DNA from: Lachancea kluyveri NRRL Y-12651
Taxonomy: Eukaryota; Ascomycota; Saccharomycetes; Saccharomycetales; Saccharomycetaceae
Length of the DNA stretch: 64,000 nt
Direction: 5' to 3'
Assembly (NCBI GenBank): GCA_000149225.2
Contig: CM000689.1
Location: forward strand, 744,001 to 808,000
Below are positions 38,991 through 47,709 of the stretch, piece by piece. Made by a program: the position numbers and the translations under genes. The notes beneath the pieces are model-generated. The model searched no databases and was not told the DNA's origin. It worked only from the letters and a program-made list of their open reading frames with translations. Every line of letters starts with the position of its first letter. The first letter of the stretch is position 1.

Positions 38991-40739
38991 GGCATGCGCA
39001 TCATGCGCAGCATCGCTCTTTGCGGCAACATCACCGACGCTCTCTAGAAACAACGCCCTCAGCCTGGCCACCGCCTGCTGCGAGAGCTGGACGGAGTTGT
39101 CCGGGAACATCAACGGTGCATCGTCCGCCGTGCTGTCGCCAAACAGCTCCTGGCAGTAGGACAGCCAGTGCTCTTGCAGAACAGGCGTTGGGTAGTAAAA
39201 GTGGTATGCGCCGTTGTTGCCCGTCTGCGACAGTCTTTTCTTGGACCACTCTAGCTGCTTTTCAACGGTGGGCAGCACCTGGGACCACACAGAGTCGTAG
39301 TATGGAGCGTCCTTGGGAGACTGCTCCTGGCACAGCTTGTTGAAGCGAGACCAGACGCCCTCCAGGACCTTTGCCGAGATGTGGAAAGACCGGAAATTTG
39401 TGTTGCTCGATATGCCGACAAACCCCATTGTGGGGTCTGCGATCGACAGCGTATGCAGGTACAGCCCCGTAACCCTGGAGATGTTTGACGGTGTTTGATC
39501 GAGGTTTCTGGGGTCTGGCGTGACAAAGATCTTGTAGTTCTCCAGCAGCCGCGGGGAAACAAAAGGAAAGCAGTAGACGTACCCTGTGGCGAAAATGATG
39601 TTGGCAACGTTGCCCACGACGGCCCCGTCCTGGAAGCGCACCGTGGGCGTGGCGCCGTCGGTGACAAACTGGGCTATCTGGCTGTGTACCGAGACGTCCG
39701 CGGTCCTGACCAGCCATTCATCAAACCAGTAGAATGGGTTTGCCTTGTTGTCCGGGAGAGGCGGCGTGTTTGTCGAAATGATGATCTCCAGGCCGGGGGA
39801 TTCTCGCTTCAGAGGCACCAGCCTTTTCAGAATGTCCATGCAGCTGAAGCTCTTTCCCACAATAACAATCCTCTGGGCAGCCACTTGCAGGCTTTCCTGC
39901 GGCGGTGAAGCGAGCGGGGCCTTGGCGTACCACATGTCGATGTCTCTGACGTGCACCAGATTTCCGGGGTACTTTCTGTTGTACTCGTGGATGTTGCTGG
40001 GCGTGTCGGTGGGCTTGCTCATGTAGAAGGGGATGTACGGCACCTGGTAGTGGCCGTTGGCAACAACCACAGTGTCAAAAGTCTCGGCGTACCACTCGTC
40101 AAACCGGCTGTCGGGCAGGGATCTCTTTGCAACGAGAATCCACTTGTCTGCGGTCAGTTTGTCGAGAAACTCCACGGTTGTGTGCTGCCTGTAGTACTGT
40201 TCGAGCGAAAAGCCAGACACAAACTCCTCAACTTTGGTCTGGATCTCCTCCAGCGTCACCAGTGGCTCGAGGTCTGCGCGTGAGTGTGCTGTCGAGGAGC
40301 CTTCGCGGCCGGTATAAAAGTCAACAAACTCGCCCGGAACGTTGCCCAGCAGTCCAGCGTAGACACCTGTCTTGCTCGAAGCCACCAGGCCATCGCGTAG
40401 CATTGGACGCCTCTCGAGCCTCAGCGGCTTGTCGCGGCTGGTGCCCATCAGGGGCTTGATGTCTGGAACCCCAGAGTCTCCCCGAGAAAACAACGGCGAG
40501 TTCTCCTGGAACAGCATTTCTGGGCTTGGGCTGGTGGCGAGAGATGAGCCGAGCGACCTCAGCTGGGTGAACGCATCGGAGCTGCTTTCCAAGTTGTAGC
40601 CCGGCGAGTCGCTCCAAACGCCGCCCAGTCTGTCCTTGGCCTCGAAACCGACAATGTCCCACCGGTTCTTCTGCGAGAGCTCGTACGCTGACACCAGGCC
40701 AGCAGGGCCTCCGCCAATGATTGCAACTTTTTTGATCAT
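38964..40739 (-). CDS. Flavin-containing monooxygenase-like FAD/NAD(P)H oxidoreductase
   Basis: 591 residues. The N-terminal Rossmann motif IIGGGPAGLVSAYELS (residues about 7-22) binds FAD, and FEAKDRLGGVW follows as in FMOs. VVVANGHYQVPYIPF matches the FMO region after the first domain. IVIVGKSFSCMDI is the NADPH-binding motif in degenerate form (GKSFSC for the usual GxGxSG/A). IIFATGY is the typical late motif. Longer than S. cerevisiae Fmo1 (432). Substrate unknown; FMOs oxidise soft nucleophiles such as thiols and amines, and related enzymes hydroxylate ornithine. I recall no S. cerevisiae gene between YOL070C and YOL069W or between YDL044C and YDL043C, so it was lost there or gained here. 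The C-terminus is Ala/His-rich and grows out of a tandem repeat. Confidence 0.8.
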   Translation of the reverse strand: MIKKVAIIGGGPAGLVSAYELSQKNRWDIVGFEAKDRLGGVWSDSPGYNLESSSDAFTQLRSLGSSLATSPSPEMLFQENSPLFSRGDSGVPDIKPLMGTSRDKPLRLERRPMLRDGLVASSKTGVYAGLLGNVPGEFVDFYTGREGSSTAHSRADLEPLVTLEEIQTKVEEFVSGFSLEQYYRQHTTVEFLDKLTADKWILVAKRSLPDSRFDEWYAETFDTVVVANGHYQVPYIPFYMSKPTDTPSNIHEYNRKYPGNLVHVRDIDMWYAKAPLASPPQESLQVAAQRIVIVGKSFSCMDILKRLVPLKRESPGLEIIISTNTPPLPDNKANPFYWFDEWLVRTADVSVHSQIAQFVTDGATPTVRFQDGAVVGNVANIIFATGYVYCFPFVSPRLLENYKIFVTPDPRNLDQTPSNISRVTGLYLHTLSIADPTMGFVGISSNTNFRSFHISAKVLEGVWSRFNKLCQEQSPKDAPYYDSVWSQVLPTVEKQLEWSKKRLSQTGNNGAYHFYYPTPVLQEHWLSYCQELFGDSTADDAPLMFPDNSVQLSQQAVARLRALFLESVGDVAAKSDAAHDAHASPAQPSAA

Positions 40740-40976
40740 CTGTATGTAATTCTGAGCTTTCCCTTTTCCAGCTTTTCAACTTTTCAGTTTTTCAGTTTTT
40801 CAGTTTTTTTCTTTTGTCTGAGCTCGTTTGTTGAAACGTGCACGTTTGTAGCGAGCGTAGTAGTAGTCTGTCCGTCGTCGCAGTGTATACTTTCATGCTT
40901 TTCGCGTGATAATCTCAAGTCCATCCCGGCAGCCCTCACAACGATTTGAGACGCAGTGACGTGGCAAGGGCAACGC

Positions 40977-41018
<42 letters not shown>

Positions 41019-41339
41019 CTTGTGTAAATGTCGCAGCTGCTCAACAAGTGGTGCATGTATGCCCTTGCACAGCAGTCACCAAGCGATGCCTGTATCTTGT
41101 TCTTAGCATACCGGCGGCAGGAGCGGCGCGCAAAGCACGCGCTCAATATCACCACAGACGGTAAGTGTTGATCTATTGTGCTTCTCTGACTACGTGGAAA
41201 GCAACAACATGGCCGCGAGGAAAGTAACACAACATGGCCTGCTAGGGAGATCCCACGTGCAAAAAATCCAGCGCGAGAACATCAAGTGTCAGACACAGCG
41301 ATTGGCAACCGACAAGGGCGTTTGGAAGATCCCCCACAA
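40740..41339. promoter_or_regulatory. Divergent region, monooxygenase-like gene / NUF2
   Basis: 600 bases. TTTTCAG repeats (about 40770-40806) lie close to the oxidoreductase start. A (CA)n microsatellite spans about 40977-41010. NUF2 is in frame with a GTG upstream, so its ATG at 41340 is used. No gene seen. Confidence 0.5.
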
Positions 41340-42755
41340 ATGAGCAAGGACGTGTTCCCACACCTGGACCTACAAGAGCTCGTGGTTTGTCTGCAAAGCT
41401 GCGACTTTTCGCTGGCGACGGAGGAGAATATCTCCAGGCCCACTTCCCAGTGCATGATCACACTGTACAAGCAGATTATCGATAGCTTTATGGGCATATC
41501 ACCTGATGCGTTGCTGAACGACAGGAGGAATTTTGAAGACCAAGGTAGGAACGGTGATGGCGGCAACGGTAGTAGTGGCAATGACGGCAGTGACAACGAT
41601 GGAAACAATGAAGGCAACAACGACGACAACGACAACGACGCCGTGTACAACAACACCCTCCGGGTGCTCGCGCTAAACAAAATATGCTTCAAGTTTTTCC
41701 AGGACATCGGCGTCCCGGATTTCTGCATCATGGACCTGTACAAGCCCGACCCCCAGCGCACCGGAAGGCTGCTCAGCGCTGTTGTGAACTACGCCCGATT
41801 CCGCGAAGAGCGCATGTTCGACTGCGACCAGTTCATGACCCAGACCGAGGCGCTGCTGGGTCTGCTCAGGCAAAAGTTTGACGACTACAACTTTTTGCAA
41901 CAGCAGATGAACAAGTACAGCGAAGATAGCGGTCTTGCGGGAGGCGAAGATCTGACAGTGCTGGAGGAGCGCAACAAAAACCTAGAGAGCCAGCTGAAAA
42001 AGCTGACGCAGATCCAAGAGGCGTTGACAATTGACTATAACAGCTACAAAAGCAGCAAGCAGAAGCTCCTGGGCGAGCTCGAGTCGTTGGGGTTTGAGCT
42101 CATAGAACTGGAATCGCAGCGAGACAAGCTGCAGCGGTACTCGCAGACAGACTTGCAGGAGCTGCACACCAGCGTCAAGGAACTGTCACAGCTGCTGCAG
42201 CAGCAACAGGAGAAGCTGGCACGGTTCGAAGCAAAACAGAAAAACCTGCACGTCTCGGTAGAGACTTTCCAGGCGCTGACCCAGGACCTGTACGACGTGC
42301 TACAGATAATATCCTCAGAGCTGCAAGAATCTCACCTACGAGAGACGGGGCTGCTGGAGCTGAAGAAGCAGCTGGTCCAAACCGACACCAAGCTCAAAAA
42401 CTTGCTGTCCTCCGGGGTCCTGGTGAAACTGGGCATCCTGCAGTCGCAGCTGGACAACCAGAGGCAGAAGTTGTCAGACTTGGAAAAAACCACCGAAGAA
42501 AGACAGCGGGAGAACAGCGAAACCCTGGCTGGACTGCAACGCCGCTACTCCGAAGAGGTGGTCCCTGAACTGCGCCGAGTAGAGGAGCACATCCAAAAGG
42601 AGCTGGTTGTCGGCGTTGTACAAGCTTTGAATGCGGACATGCACACGTTGCGAAAAGAGTTCCAGAAAGAGGTTGACTCGATCGAGCTCGAGTACGCGCT
42701 GTTGGCCAGCCATATCAACAAGTACATGGAAACCATGCTAGAAAAGATGCGCTAG
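41340..42755 (+). CDS. NUF2: Ndc80-complex kinetochore subunit Nuf2
   Basis: 471 residues, against 451 in S. cerevisiae. The calponin-homology head begins at once (DVFPHLDLQELVVCLQSCDF), continues LNKICFKFFQDIGVPDF and RLLSAVVNYARFREERMFDC, and is followed by a long coiled coil to the end (HINKYMETMLEKMR). It pairs with Ndc80 and binds microtubules at the outer kinetochore. An insertion of about 35 Gly/Asn/Asp/Ser residues (GNGSSGNDGSDNDGNN) lies inside the head at about residues 68-104. S. cerevisiae has a shorter, unrelated loop there. The gene converges on PRP11 with 71 bases between stops. Confidence 0.95.
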   Translation: MSKDVFPHLDLQELVVCLQSCDFSLATEENISRPTSQCMITLYKQIIDSFMGISPDALLNDRRNFEDQGRNGDGGNGSSGNDGSDNDGNNEGNNDDNDNDAVYNNTLRVLALNKICFKFFQDIGVPDFCIMDLYKPDPQRTGRLLSAVVNYARFREERMFDCDQFMTQTEALLGLLRQKFDDYNFLQQQMNKYSEDSGLAGGEDLTVLEERNKNLESQLKKLTQIQEALTIDYNSYKSSKQKLLGELESLGFELIELESQRDKLQRYSQTDLQELHTSVKELSQLLQQQQEKLARFEAKQKNLHVSVETFQALTQDLYDVLQIISSELQESHLRETGLLELKKQLVQTDTKLKNLLSSGVLVKLGILQSQLDNQRQKLSDLEKTTEERQRENSETLAGLQRRYSEEVVPELRRVEEHIQKELVVGVVQALNADMHTLRKEFQKEVDSIELEYALLASHINKYMETMLEKMR

Positions 42756-42826
42756 TAGCGGGCGCTACCCGTTTGTAAATCGAACCAGCTGTGGGCATTC
42801 CCAGGCCTGTGTAGTAGTATTAAAGT

Positions 42827-43612
42827 CTATTTGAAAAAGATCTGTACATAGAAGGAGCCCCGGTCCCTGTCCCAGTACCCACACCGGCCGTTGAGCTCAT
42901 CCACCGCGTCCATGACGCCTGCTGTGTCCACCGTGCCCACCGTGACCACCGTGCCCACCGTGTTCATCACAATTTCCCTGTTCGGTATCTCCACCGCAAT
43001 GTTCTCAAAGGGCTCATGCGCCACCACCAGGTACTTTTTGTCGTCGTTGTCATCGCCGGGAAGCTCCAGTCCGGACATGACCCTGACATAGGGCGACACA
43101 TCCTCGCTACTGTGCTCCCCGTTTCCAAATCCCTGATAGTTCACTTTGAGCGCCAGACCTACGTACCCCGTCTGCGAGTCCCTCACCTTTGCCATCTTGC
43201 ACTCAGGAACGATGCCATTTCTCTTCATTGCCGCCCTTGTCTCCTCCACTTGCCTCTGGAAGTGCGAGTCCCGCGCAGCGCCGCCGTCGCCACTCGTGCT
43301 TGCGCCAATGCCACCCCTTCTGAGCAGGTTTAGCCCATGTTTCTTGCCGCCAAGATGTCTCTCGACGCTGGACCATGACATGTGCATGGTGTTGCAAAGC
43401 TTGCACACCAGCTTCCCGGAGTGATTTTTGTAGATGTAAGGGTTCTTTCTCAGCTTCTCATCGTCTTCCTCAGCTTCTTGGAAAGTATAGGGCACGTCTT
43501 CGCCCTTGCTTAGCAGCTGATCAACCTGCTTCCTCCTGTGTAGATTTTCCTGGGAAGCGGAGGCAACGCCTCCGGAGCCCTTCTTGGAGCCTGCCCTGTT
43601 TTGGTAGTCCAT
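42827..43612 (-). CDS. PRP11: SF3a splicing subunit Prp11
   Basis: 261 residues, against 266 in S. cerevisiae (YDL043C). The N-terminus (MDYQNRAGSKKGSGGVASAS) and the matrin-type C2H2 zinc finger (CKLCNTMHMSWSSVERHLGG followed by KKHG) are diagnostic. Prp11 acts with Prp9 and Prp21 in U2 snRNP and pre-spliceosome assembly; PRP9 itself begins at the right end of this window. A run of Val/Thr/Gly codons near the C-terminus (VGTVVTVGTVDTAGV) is repetitive. Confidence 0.96.
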   Translation of the reverse strand: MDYQNRAGSKKGSGGVASASQENLHRRKQVDQLLSKGEDVPYTFQEAEEDDEKLRKNPYIYKNHSGKLVCKLCNTMHMSWSSVERHLGGKKHGLNLLRRGGIGASTSGDGGAARDSHFQRQVEETRAAMKRNGIVPECKMAKVRDSQTGYVGLALKVNYQGFGNGEHSSEDVSPYVRVMSGLELPGDDNDDKKYLVVAHEPFENIAVEIPNREIVMNTVGTVVTVGTVDTAGVMDAVDELNGRCGYWDRDRGSFYVQIFFK

Positions 43613-43827
43613 TTCAAAAGTTCTGAAAACAACAACAACAACAAAAACAAAAACAAGCAGACGAAATACTCTGGGCTGTAGTAACTTGTGTGCGTGTTCG
43701 GACGAGATGGGAGAGGTTCGGCGGTTTTGTTCTCTAAAAAATATGCAAAGACTGCTAACTAGTTCTACGTAAATAATGAGAAAGGTACACAGCGCAGGCT
43801 AGGTCAGAGAGATACGGACACGCCGAA

Positions 43828-43841
43828 GGGGGGGGGGGGGG
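43828..43841. repeat. 14-base G run between PRP11 and SIR2/HST1
   Basis: An uninterrupted G14 in the short interval upstream of PRP11 and downstream of the sirtuin stop. Such runs are rare in yeast and length-unstable. Confidence 0.9.
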
Positions 43842-43881
43842 AGCAGAGCTGGTACAGTCGTGCCTCGTACCCTGTAGCGTG

Positions 43882-45786
43882 TTACTCGCGGGGATACACC
43901 TGGTACACACCCCTGTCCTGCTCCTCACACGCAAACGCCTTGTGCTCGAGCTGGGCCCATTTGTCATGGGGTATCTCCCATCCGCACTTTTGGGCAACCA
44001 GCGCGGCCACGTCGTCACAAAAGCCCAACAGCGAGAGATCGAACTCGGCGTGTTTTACTGGGTCCTTGTTGATCAACACCTGTGGAACGTTCGCAGGAAC
44101 CATGTTGACGATTTCGGACACTGGGGCAACCTTCAAACTCGTCCCTATGCAGATCAGCAGGTCGCACTTCAACACGTCCTCTCTGATAAACCGGTGGAAC
44201 TTGGAGGGCAAGGCTTCGCCAAAAAACGTGATGTCTGGCTTCAGAACGCCGTAGGACTTCATCATGTGGAACACAGAGTTTGGGTTGCTGGCAGCGGAAG
44301 GAGCCTTGACGGCACCGAGACCGCCCGCTGCTGCTGCCGCTGCTACCGCCGCCGCCGCCGCCGCCGTCGTCGTCGTCGCCACAGCGGTTCCCGCCACATC
44401 CTGGTCGGTGGTGGTCGGGTACTGGTCCTTGCGCTTCTGGTAGCAGTAGGGGCACAAGGGCAACTCCAGCCTCCTTATGTTCCCAAAGATCTTCTCGCCG
44501 GGTAGCTTCCAGTGGCAGGTGACACACGATGCCGTGGCAAACGAGCCGTGGCACTGTACCATCTTCTCGGCCTGGATGCCCGCATAGGACTCCAGGTTGT
44601 CGATGTTCTGGGTGTAGTTTCTTAGCAGCTTGCCCTTGTCCTGGATCATCCTGATAAAACTGTGCAGGGGGGAGTACAAGTTCTCCGGAGGCAGGACCAT
44701 GTGCGCAATGTTGTAGAACACAGAGGGGTCCTGCATGAAAATGTCGTAGTTGAAAACGTCTTGCGGATCATCCAGGCCCAGGTGCTTGATCTTGGAGTAG
44801 AAGCCCTCGGAGGACCTAAAGTCCGGGATGCCCAGGGAGGTGGAGATGCCCGCACCGGTCAACACCAGCACTCGCCTGGCCGTCTTGAGCTTGGCGGCAA
44901 AGTGCTCCAGAGTGTGGAAGTTGGCCAGCTTTATGCGCGTGCTGAGCACCTTGTTCATGGCCTTTTGAAGGTCCTTGATCAGGCGCACGGCGTGCCTCTT
45001 TTCGAGCGGGTCGTCAAAGTAGTTGTCGTCTTCCGAGTCTGGTGTTGGTTCCAGCAACGGGGACAGTCTCACAACCGGCTCCGCCACGGACTCGGGATGG
45101 AGGTTGTTCTCGACAACCTTTTGCACCGCCTCCAGCAGGCTCTTGTCCTTGATCTGGAACCCCAGCAGCTTGATCAGGTGGTAGATGTACAGCGAGTTCA
45201 AATCTTCGGGCAAGTATGCGTCCAGGAACCTCGCAGACCCAAAGTGCTTCAGGTACGAGCGTGCGTTGAGCGAGTCGTCCTTGGTTATCAACGGGAACTT
45301 GTACCTGCCCGTGGCCATGTTCTTGCCCACCTGGATCGGATGCAGCGGCTCTTTGGGGACGTACTGGTGGCCTGGGGCCTCTGTCGCGAGCGCTGGCTCC
45401 TGTCCGTTGGTGCTACCCTCGCCGCTTTCGCGTTTGGTATCGGCCCGCTGTGCGAGCGAGGGCGTTGTGGCCGCGGCCGGCGACAAGCCGGTTTCAGCGT
45501 AGTCGTCCACCACGTCCTCCAGCTCGTCGGCGTTGGCCTGCTCGAAAATCATGTTCTCGTCGTCCTCACCTGTGCCTGTCTCGTGGTTGGCCTCTAGTTT
45601 GGGTTTCTTGGCAGCTTTGTCGCGCTCGTCGTCGCCCTCACCAACACGCCCCTCGCGGGCGGTGTACGCAGCACCAGCGGCAGCATCGGCGGCGGCAGCA
45701 TCGGCAACGGCATCAGAAGCAGCATTGGCAACATCGGCCAGTGGTCTTTTGCTCAACGAGCCTTCTGCATCGGTCTGGTATGCCAT
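43882..45786 (-). CDS. NAD-dependent histone deacetylase, single SIR2/HST1-type sirtuin
   Basis: 634 residues. The catalytic domain shows VLTGAGISTSLGIPDFRSSE (NAD-binding), YTQNIDNLE, the general-base region VQCHGSF, zinc ligands CVTC and CPYC, and GVLKPDITFFGEALP. The N-terminal part has an Ala/Asp-rich start and the conserved Sir2 N-terminal domain (LPEDLNSLYIYHLIKLLGFQ). S. cerevisiae has two copies from genome duplication: Sir2 (YDL042C), silencing, and Hst1 (YOL068C), with Sum1. Here the gene lies between PRP11/NUF2 and RTG1, the neighbours of both, so it represents the undivided ancestor and may do both jobs. An insertion of about 35 residues rich in Ala, Thr and Gly follows the second zinc pair. 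Confidence 0.93.
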   Translation of the reverse strand: MAYQTDAEGSLSKRPLADVANAASDAVADAAAADAAAGAAYTAREGRVGEGDDERDKAAKKPKLEANHETGTGEDDENMIFEQANADELEDVVDDYAETGLSPAAATTPSLAQRADTKRESGEGSTNGQEPALATEAPGHQYVPKEPLHPIQVGKNMATGRYKFPLITKDDSLNARSYLKHFGSARFLDAYLPEDLNSLYIYHLIKLLGFQIKDKSLLEAVQKVVENNLHPESVAEPVVRLSPLLEPTPDSEDDNYFDDPLEKRHAVRLIKDLQKAMNKVLSTRIKLANFHTLEHFAAKLKTARRVLVLTGAGISTSLGIPDFRSSEGFYSKIKHLGLDDPQDVFNYDIFMQDPSVFYNIAHMVLPPENLYSPLHSFIRMIQDKGKLLRNYTQNIDNLESYAGIQAEKMVQCHGSFATASCVTCHWKLPGEKIFGNIRRLELPLCPYCYQKRKDQYPTTTDQDVAGTAVATTTTAAAAAAVAAAAAAGGLGAVKAPSAASNPNSVFHMMKSYGVLKPDITFFGEALPSKFHRFIREDVLKCDLLICIGTSLKVAPVSEIVNMVPANVPQVLINKDPVKHAEFDLSLLGFCDDVAALVAQKCGWEIPHDKWAQLEHKAFACEEQDRGVYQVYPRE

Positions 45787-46592
45787 TGTTGAGTGGTCTC
45801 ACGCTCTTGTTACAGCGTCTGGGGCCTGCTGAACCACCACCCCGTGTGTTGGTTGGTGAAAAAGCTGTATTTTTTCGAGGGACGGTTCCGGTGTATGTCG
45901 TTTTCGTAAGAGGCGACGGTCGCGTGCACACCGGACGTGCACAATGAGTGGATCCGATTCACGAACCAGTTCACAAACCAGTCCACAAACCAGTTCACAA
46001 GCCAGTTTATTCTTTTCGTAACCCGAAAAAAAAATTACTCATTGTGCATGCCTGGTGCATACCACGCCGCTCGACAAAAAGTGCGAGTGACATAACCTGT
46101 CCACTGGCGCAGGCTTGATTGGCAAAATAGCCAAGCAATGGCAACGCAGCGACAACGCAGCGACTAGGTAACAGCCAGAGAGTATCTGGCGGTGGTACCC
46201 ATAGACCCCTGCTAGCATCTACTAGTTCCTATTTTTTCTTTCTTTTACTTTTGTTTTTGTTTTTCCCGTTGTTCGCTTACACTAGATACTACATACCCTC
46301 CATGTTTGGTCTCAAAAAACACTGGTGGAGCCTTGCCATCCTTCGCATCTCTTCATGTACAAGAGACGGTTTCTCACGTGTCTACATAAAACAGCAAAGC
46401 GTAAATGTTGCGGGATCCAGCGCAGAGAGCTATTGCAACACTGGCATCAACAGAGGGGTGGGGACCACGTCACTCCCTGAAACATACATCTAAAAACCCA
46501 AGTCTTTTCGAGTCTGCGGCATGGGACAGGCCCTGTTCGTGCTTTGCCATTTGCAGCGTCCAGTCGCTGTCAAACTCGCTCCAACTTGGCAC
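45787..46592. promoter_or_regulatory. Promoter region of the sirtuin gene and RTG1 3' region
   Basis: 806 bases. A 12-base perfect inverted repeat (TGCACAATGAGT at 45938-45949, ACTCATTGTGCA at 46037-46048) encloses four 12-base tandem units at 45961-46008 (acaaaccagttc type). CACGTG lies at 46375-46380. No RNA or protein gene is supported. Confidence 0.55.
45961..46008. repeat. 12-bp tandem repeat (x4) in the sirtuin promoter
   Basis: Units ACGAACCAGTTC, ACAAACCAGTCC, ACAAACCAGTTC, ACAAGCCAGTTT in direct tandem, about 175-220 bases before the sirtuin ATG. Confidence 0.9.
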
Positions 46593-47159
46593 TCAAACAC
46601 CGTTTCCGTACTCGTCATACCCACCATACTCAAAGTTGTTGTTTCTCTGTTTGCCAGCCCGTTGCTCCTCCAATTCCTCTGCCTCATTGGGGTAGGGGTC
46701 GTCGAGCATGCCGGCTAGCGGCCCCACGCCGATCCTCGCCAAAGCCACCTCCGCACTGGTATTTTCCAGGTTCACGTCGTTTACAATAATGCCAGCCTCC
46801 TTGCTCAGCTCCTTCACCTTCAAGATCAGCTCCACCTCCTCTCGGTTCCGCACGTCCACTTGGTTTTGCAGATACGTTATGTATTCCACCGCCTGCGTCA
46901 GTATCTGGCCTTTATTGGGCTTGCCATCCTTTGTGCCCGTGCCCTTGGCCTTGGCAGCAGCTGCAAACACCGGTGTACCGGCCTCAGAGTCGCCAGAGTC
47001 CTTCCTCTTGTAGTAATCCTCGAAAAAGTCGGATGGGATCAGCGTCAGTAGCTGTTGGATTCTGTCGTTGATGTTATCGCGCCTCTTGCGATCGCTCTCC
47101 ATCGAGGCGCCCTGGACGGCTTGTGTCGAGGAAGAGACTGAGTCCAAGTGAGATGCCAT
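46593..47159 (-). CDS. RTG1: Retrograde-response bHLH transcription factor Rtg1
   Basis: 188 residues, against 177 in S. cerevisiae (YOL067C). The bHLH begins at about residue 20: basic region ESDRKRRDNINDRIQQLLTL, helix 1 ending in IPSDFFEDYY, a loop with low-complexity Ala/Lys/Gly insertion (AAAAKAKGTGTKDG), then helix 2 (NKGQILTQAVEYITYLQNQV). Rtg1 pairs with Rtg3 and activates genes such as CIT2 when respiration is impaired. It follows the sirtuin on the same strand, as in the YOL068C-YOL067C order. Confidence 0.93.
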   Translation of the reverse strand: MASHLDSVSSSTQAVQGASMESDRKRRDNINDRIQQLLTLIPSDFFEDYYKRKDSGDSEAGTPVFAAAAKAKGTGTKDGKPNKGQILTQAVEYITYLQNQVDVRNREEVELILKVKELSKEAGIIVNDVNLENTSAEVALARIGVGPLAGMLDDPYPNEAEELEEQRAGKQRNNNFEYGGYDEYGNGV

Positions 47160-47709
47160 GTTCTTTCGTGTTTTTGTATCCCGATGATGCGATGTTATGT
47201 GATGTGCTATAAGCGAGGGGCTGAAGGAAGGGGAGCGTACGTTTTGTATTTTTTCTTTTTCAGTTTTTTTTTTTTTTTTTTTTTAGTTTTTTAGTTTTTA
47301 GTTTTTTTTTTAGTTTTTTCAGTTTTTTCCCTGTTTTCTCGTTTTTTGTTTTTTTTTTTTTTTTTTTTTCTTCTTGTTTTATCATTTTTTTTAATTTTTG
47401 TTTCTCATCGTTGAGAACAACACACACTTCGATAGTATCAGAAAGGCTGCTGCTGCGTAATCGCTAGCTTGATCACGGAGAAAAGAAAAATAAAAAGTGT
47501 AAGCACCCCCCTCCTCTCTATTCTTCTCCCTTCACTGCTCGTACCGACTGCTATCGAAAAGAACGTTACTAGCAACGCAAACCGCGACGGGTATCTGTGC
47601 TTCCCCTGTGGGTTTGGTTGGAACAGTGACGGGCTGCGCTTAACATAGACGTCTACTACACATCGGTGGGTGGTAAATAACTACATATCATTTTCCTCGC
47701 GGCAGACAC
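47160..47709. promoter_or_regulatory. RTG1 promoter and NAT1 3' region
   Basis: 550 bases dominated by T-rich sequence at 47246-47402 (several runs longer than 10, broken by TTTTTAG units). CTCATCG at 47404-47410 is a PAC-like core on the minus strand. No gene seen. Confidence 0.45.

Noticed and set aside
46204-46500. Possible short gene between the sirtuin and RTG1
   Set aside because: Frames are short with no codon bias or recognisable product; treated as intergenic.
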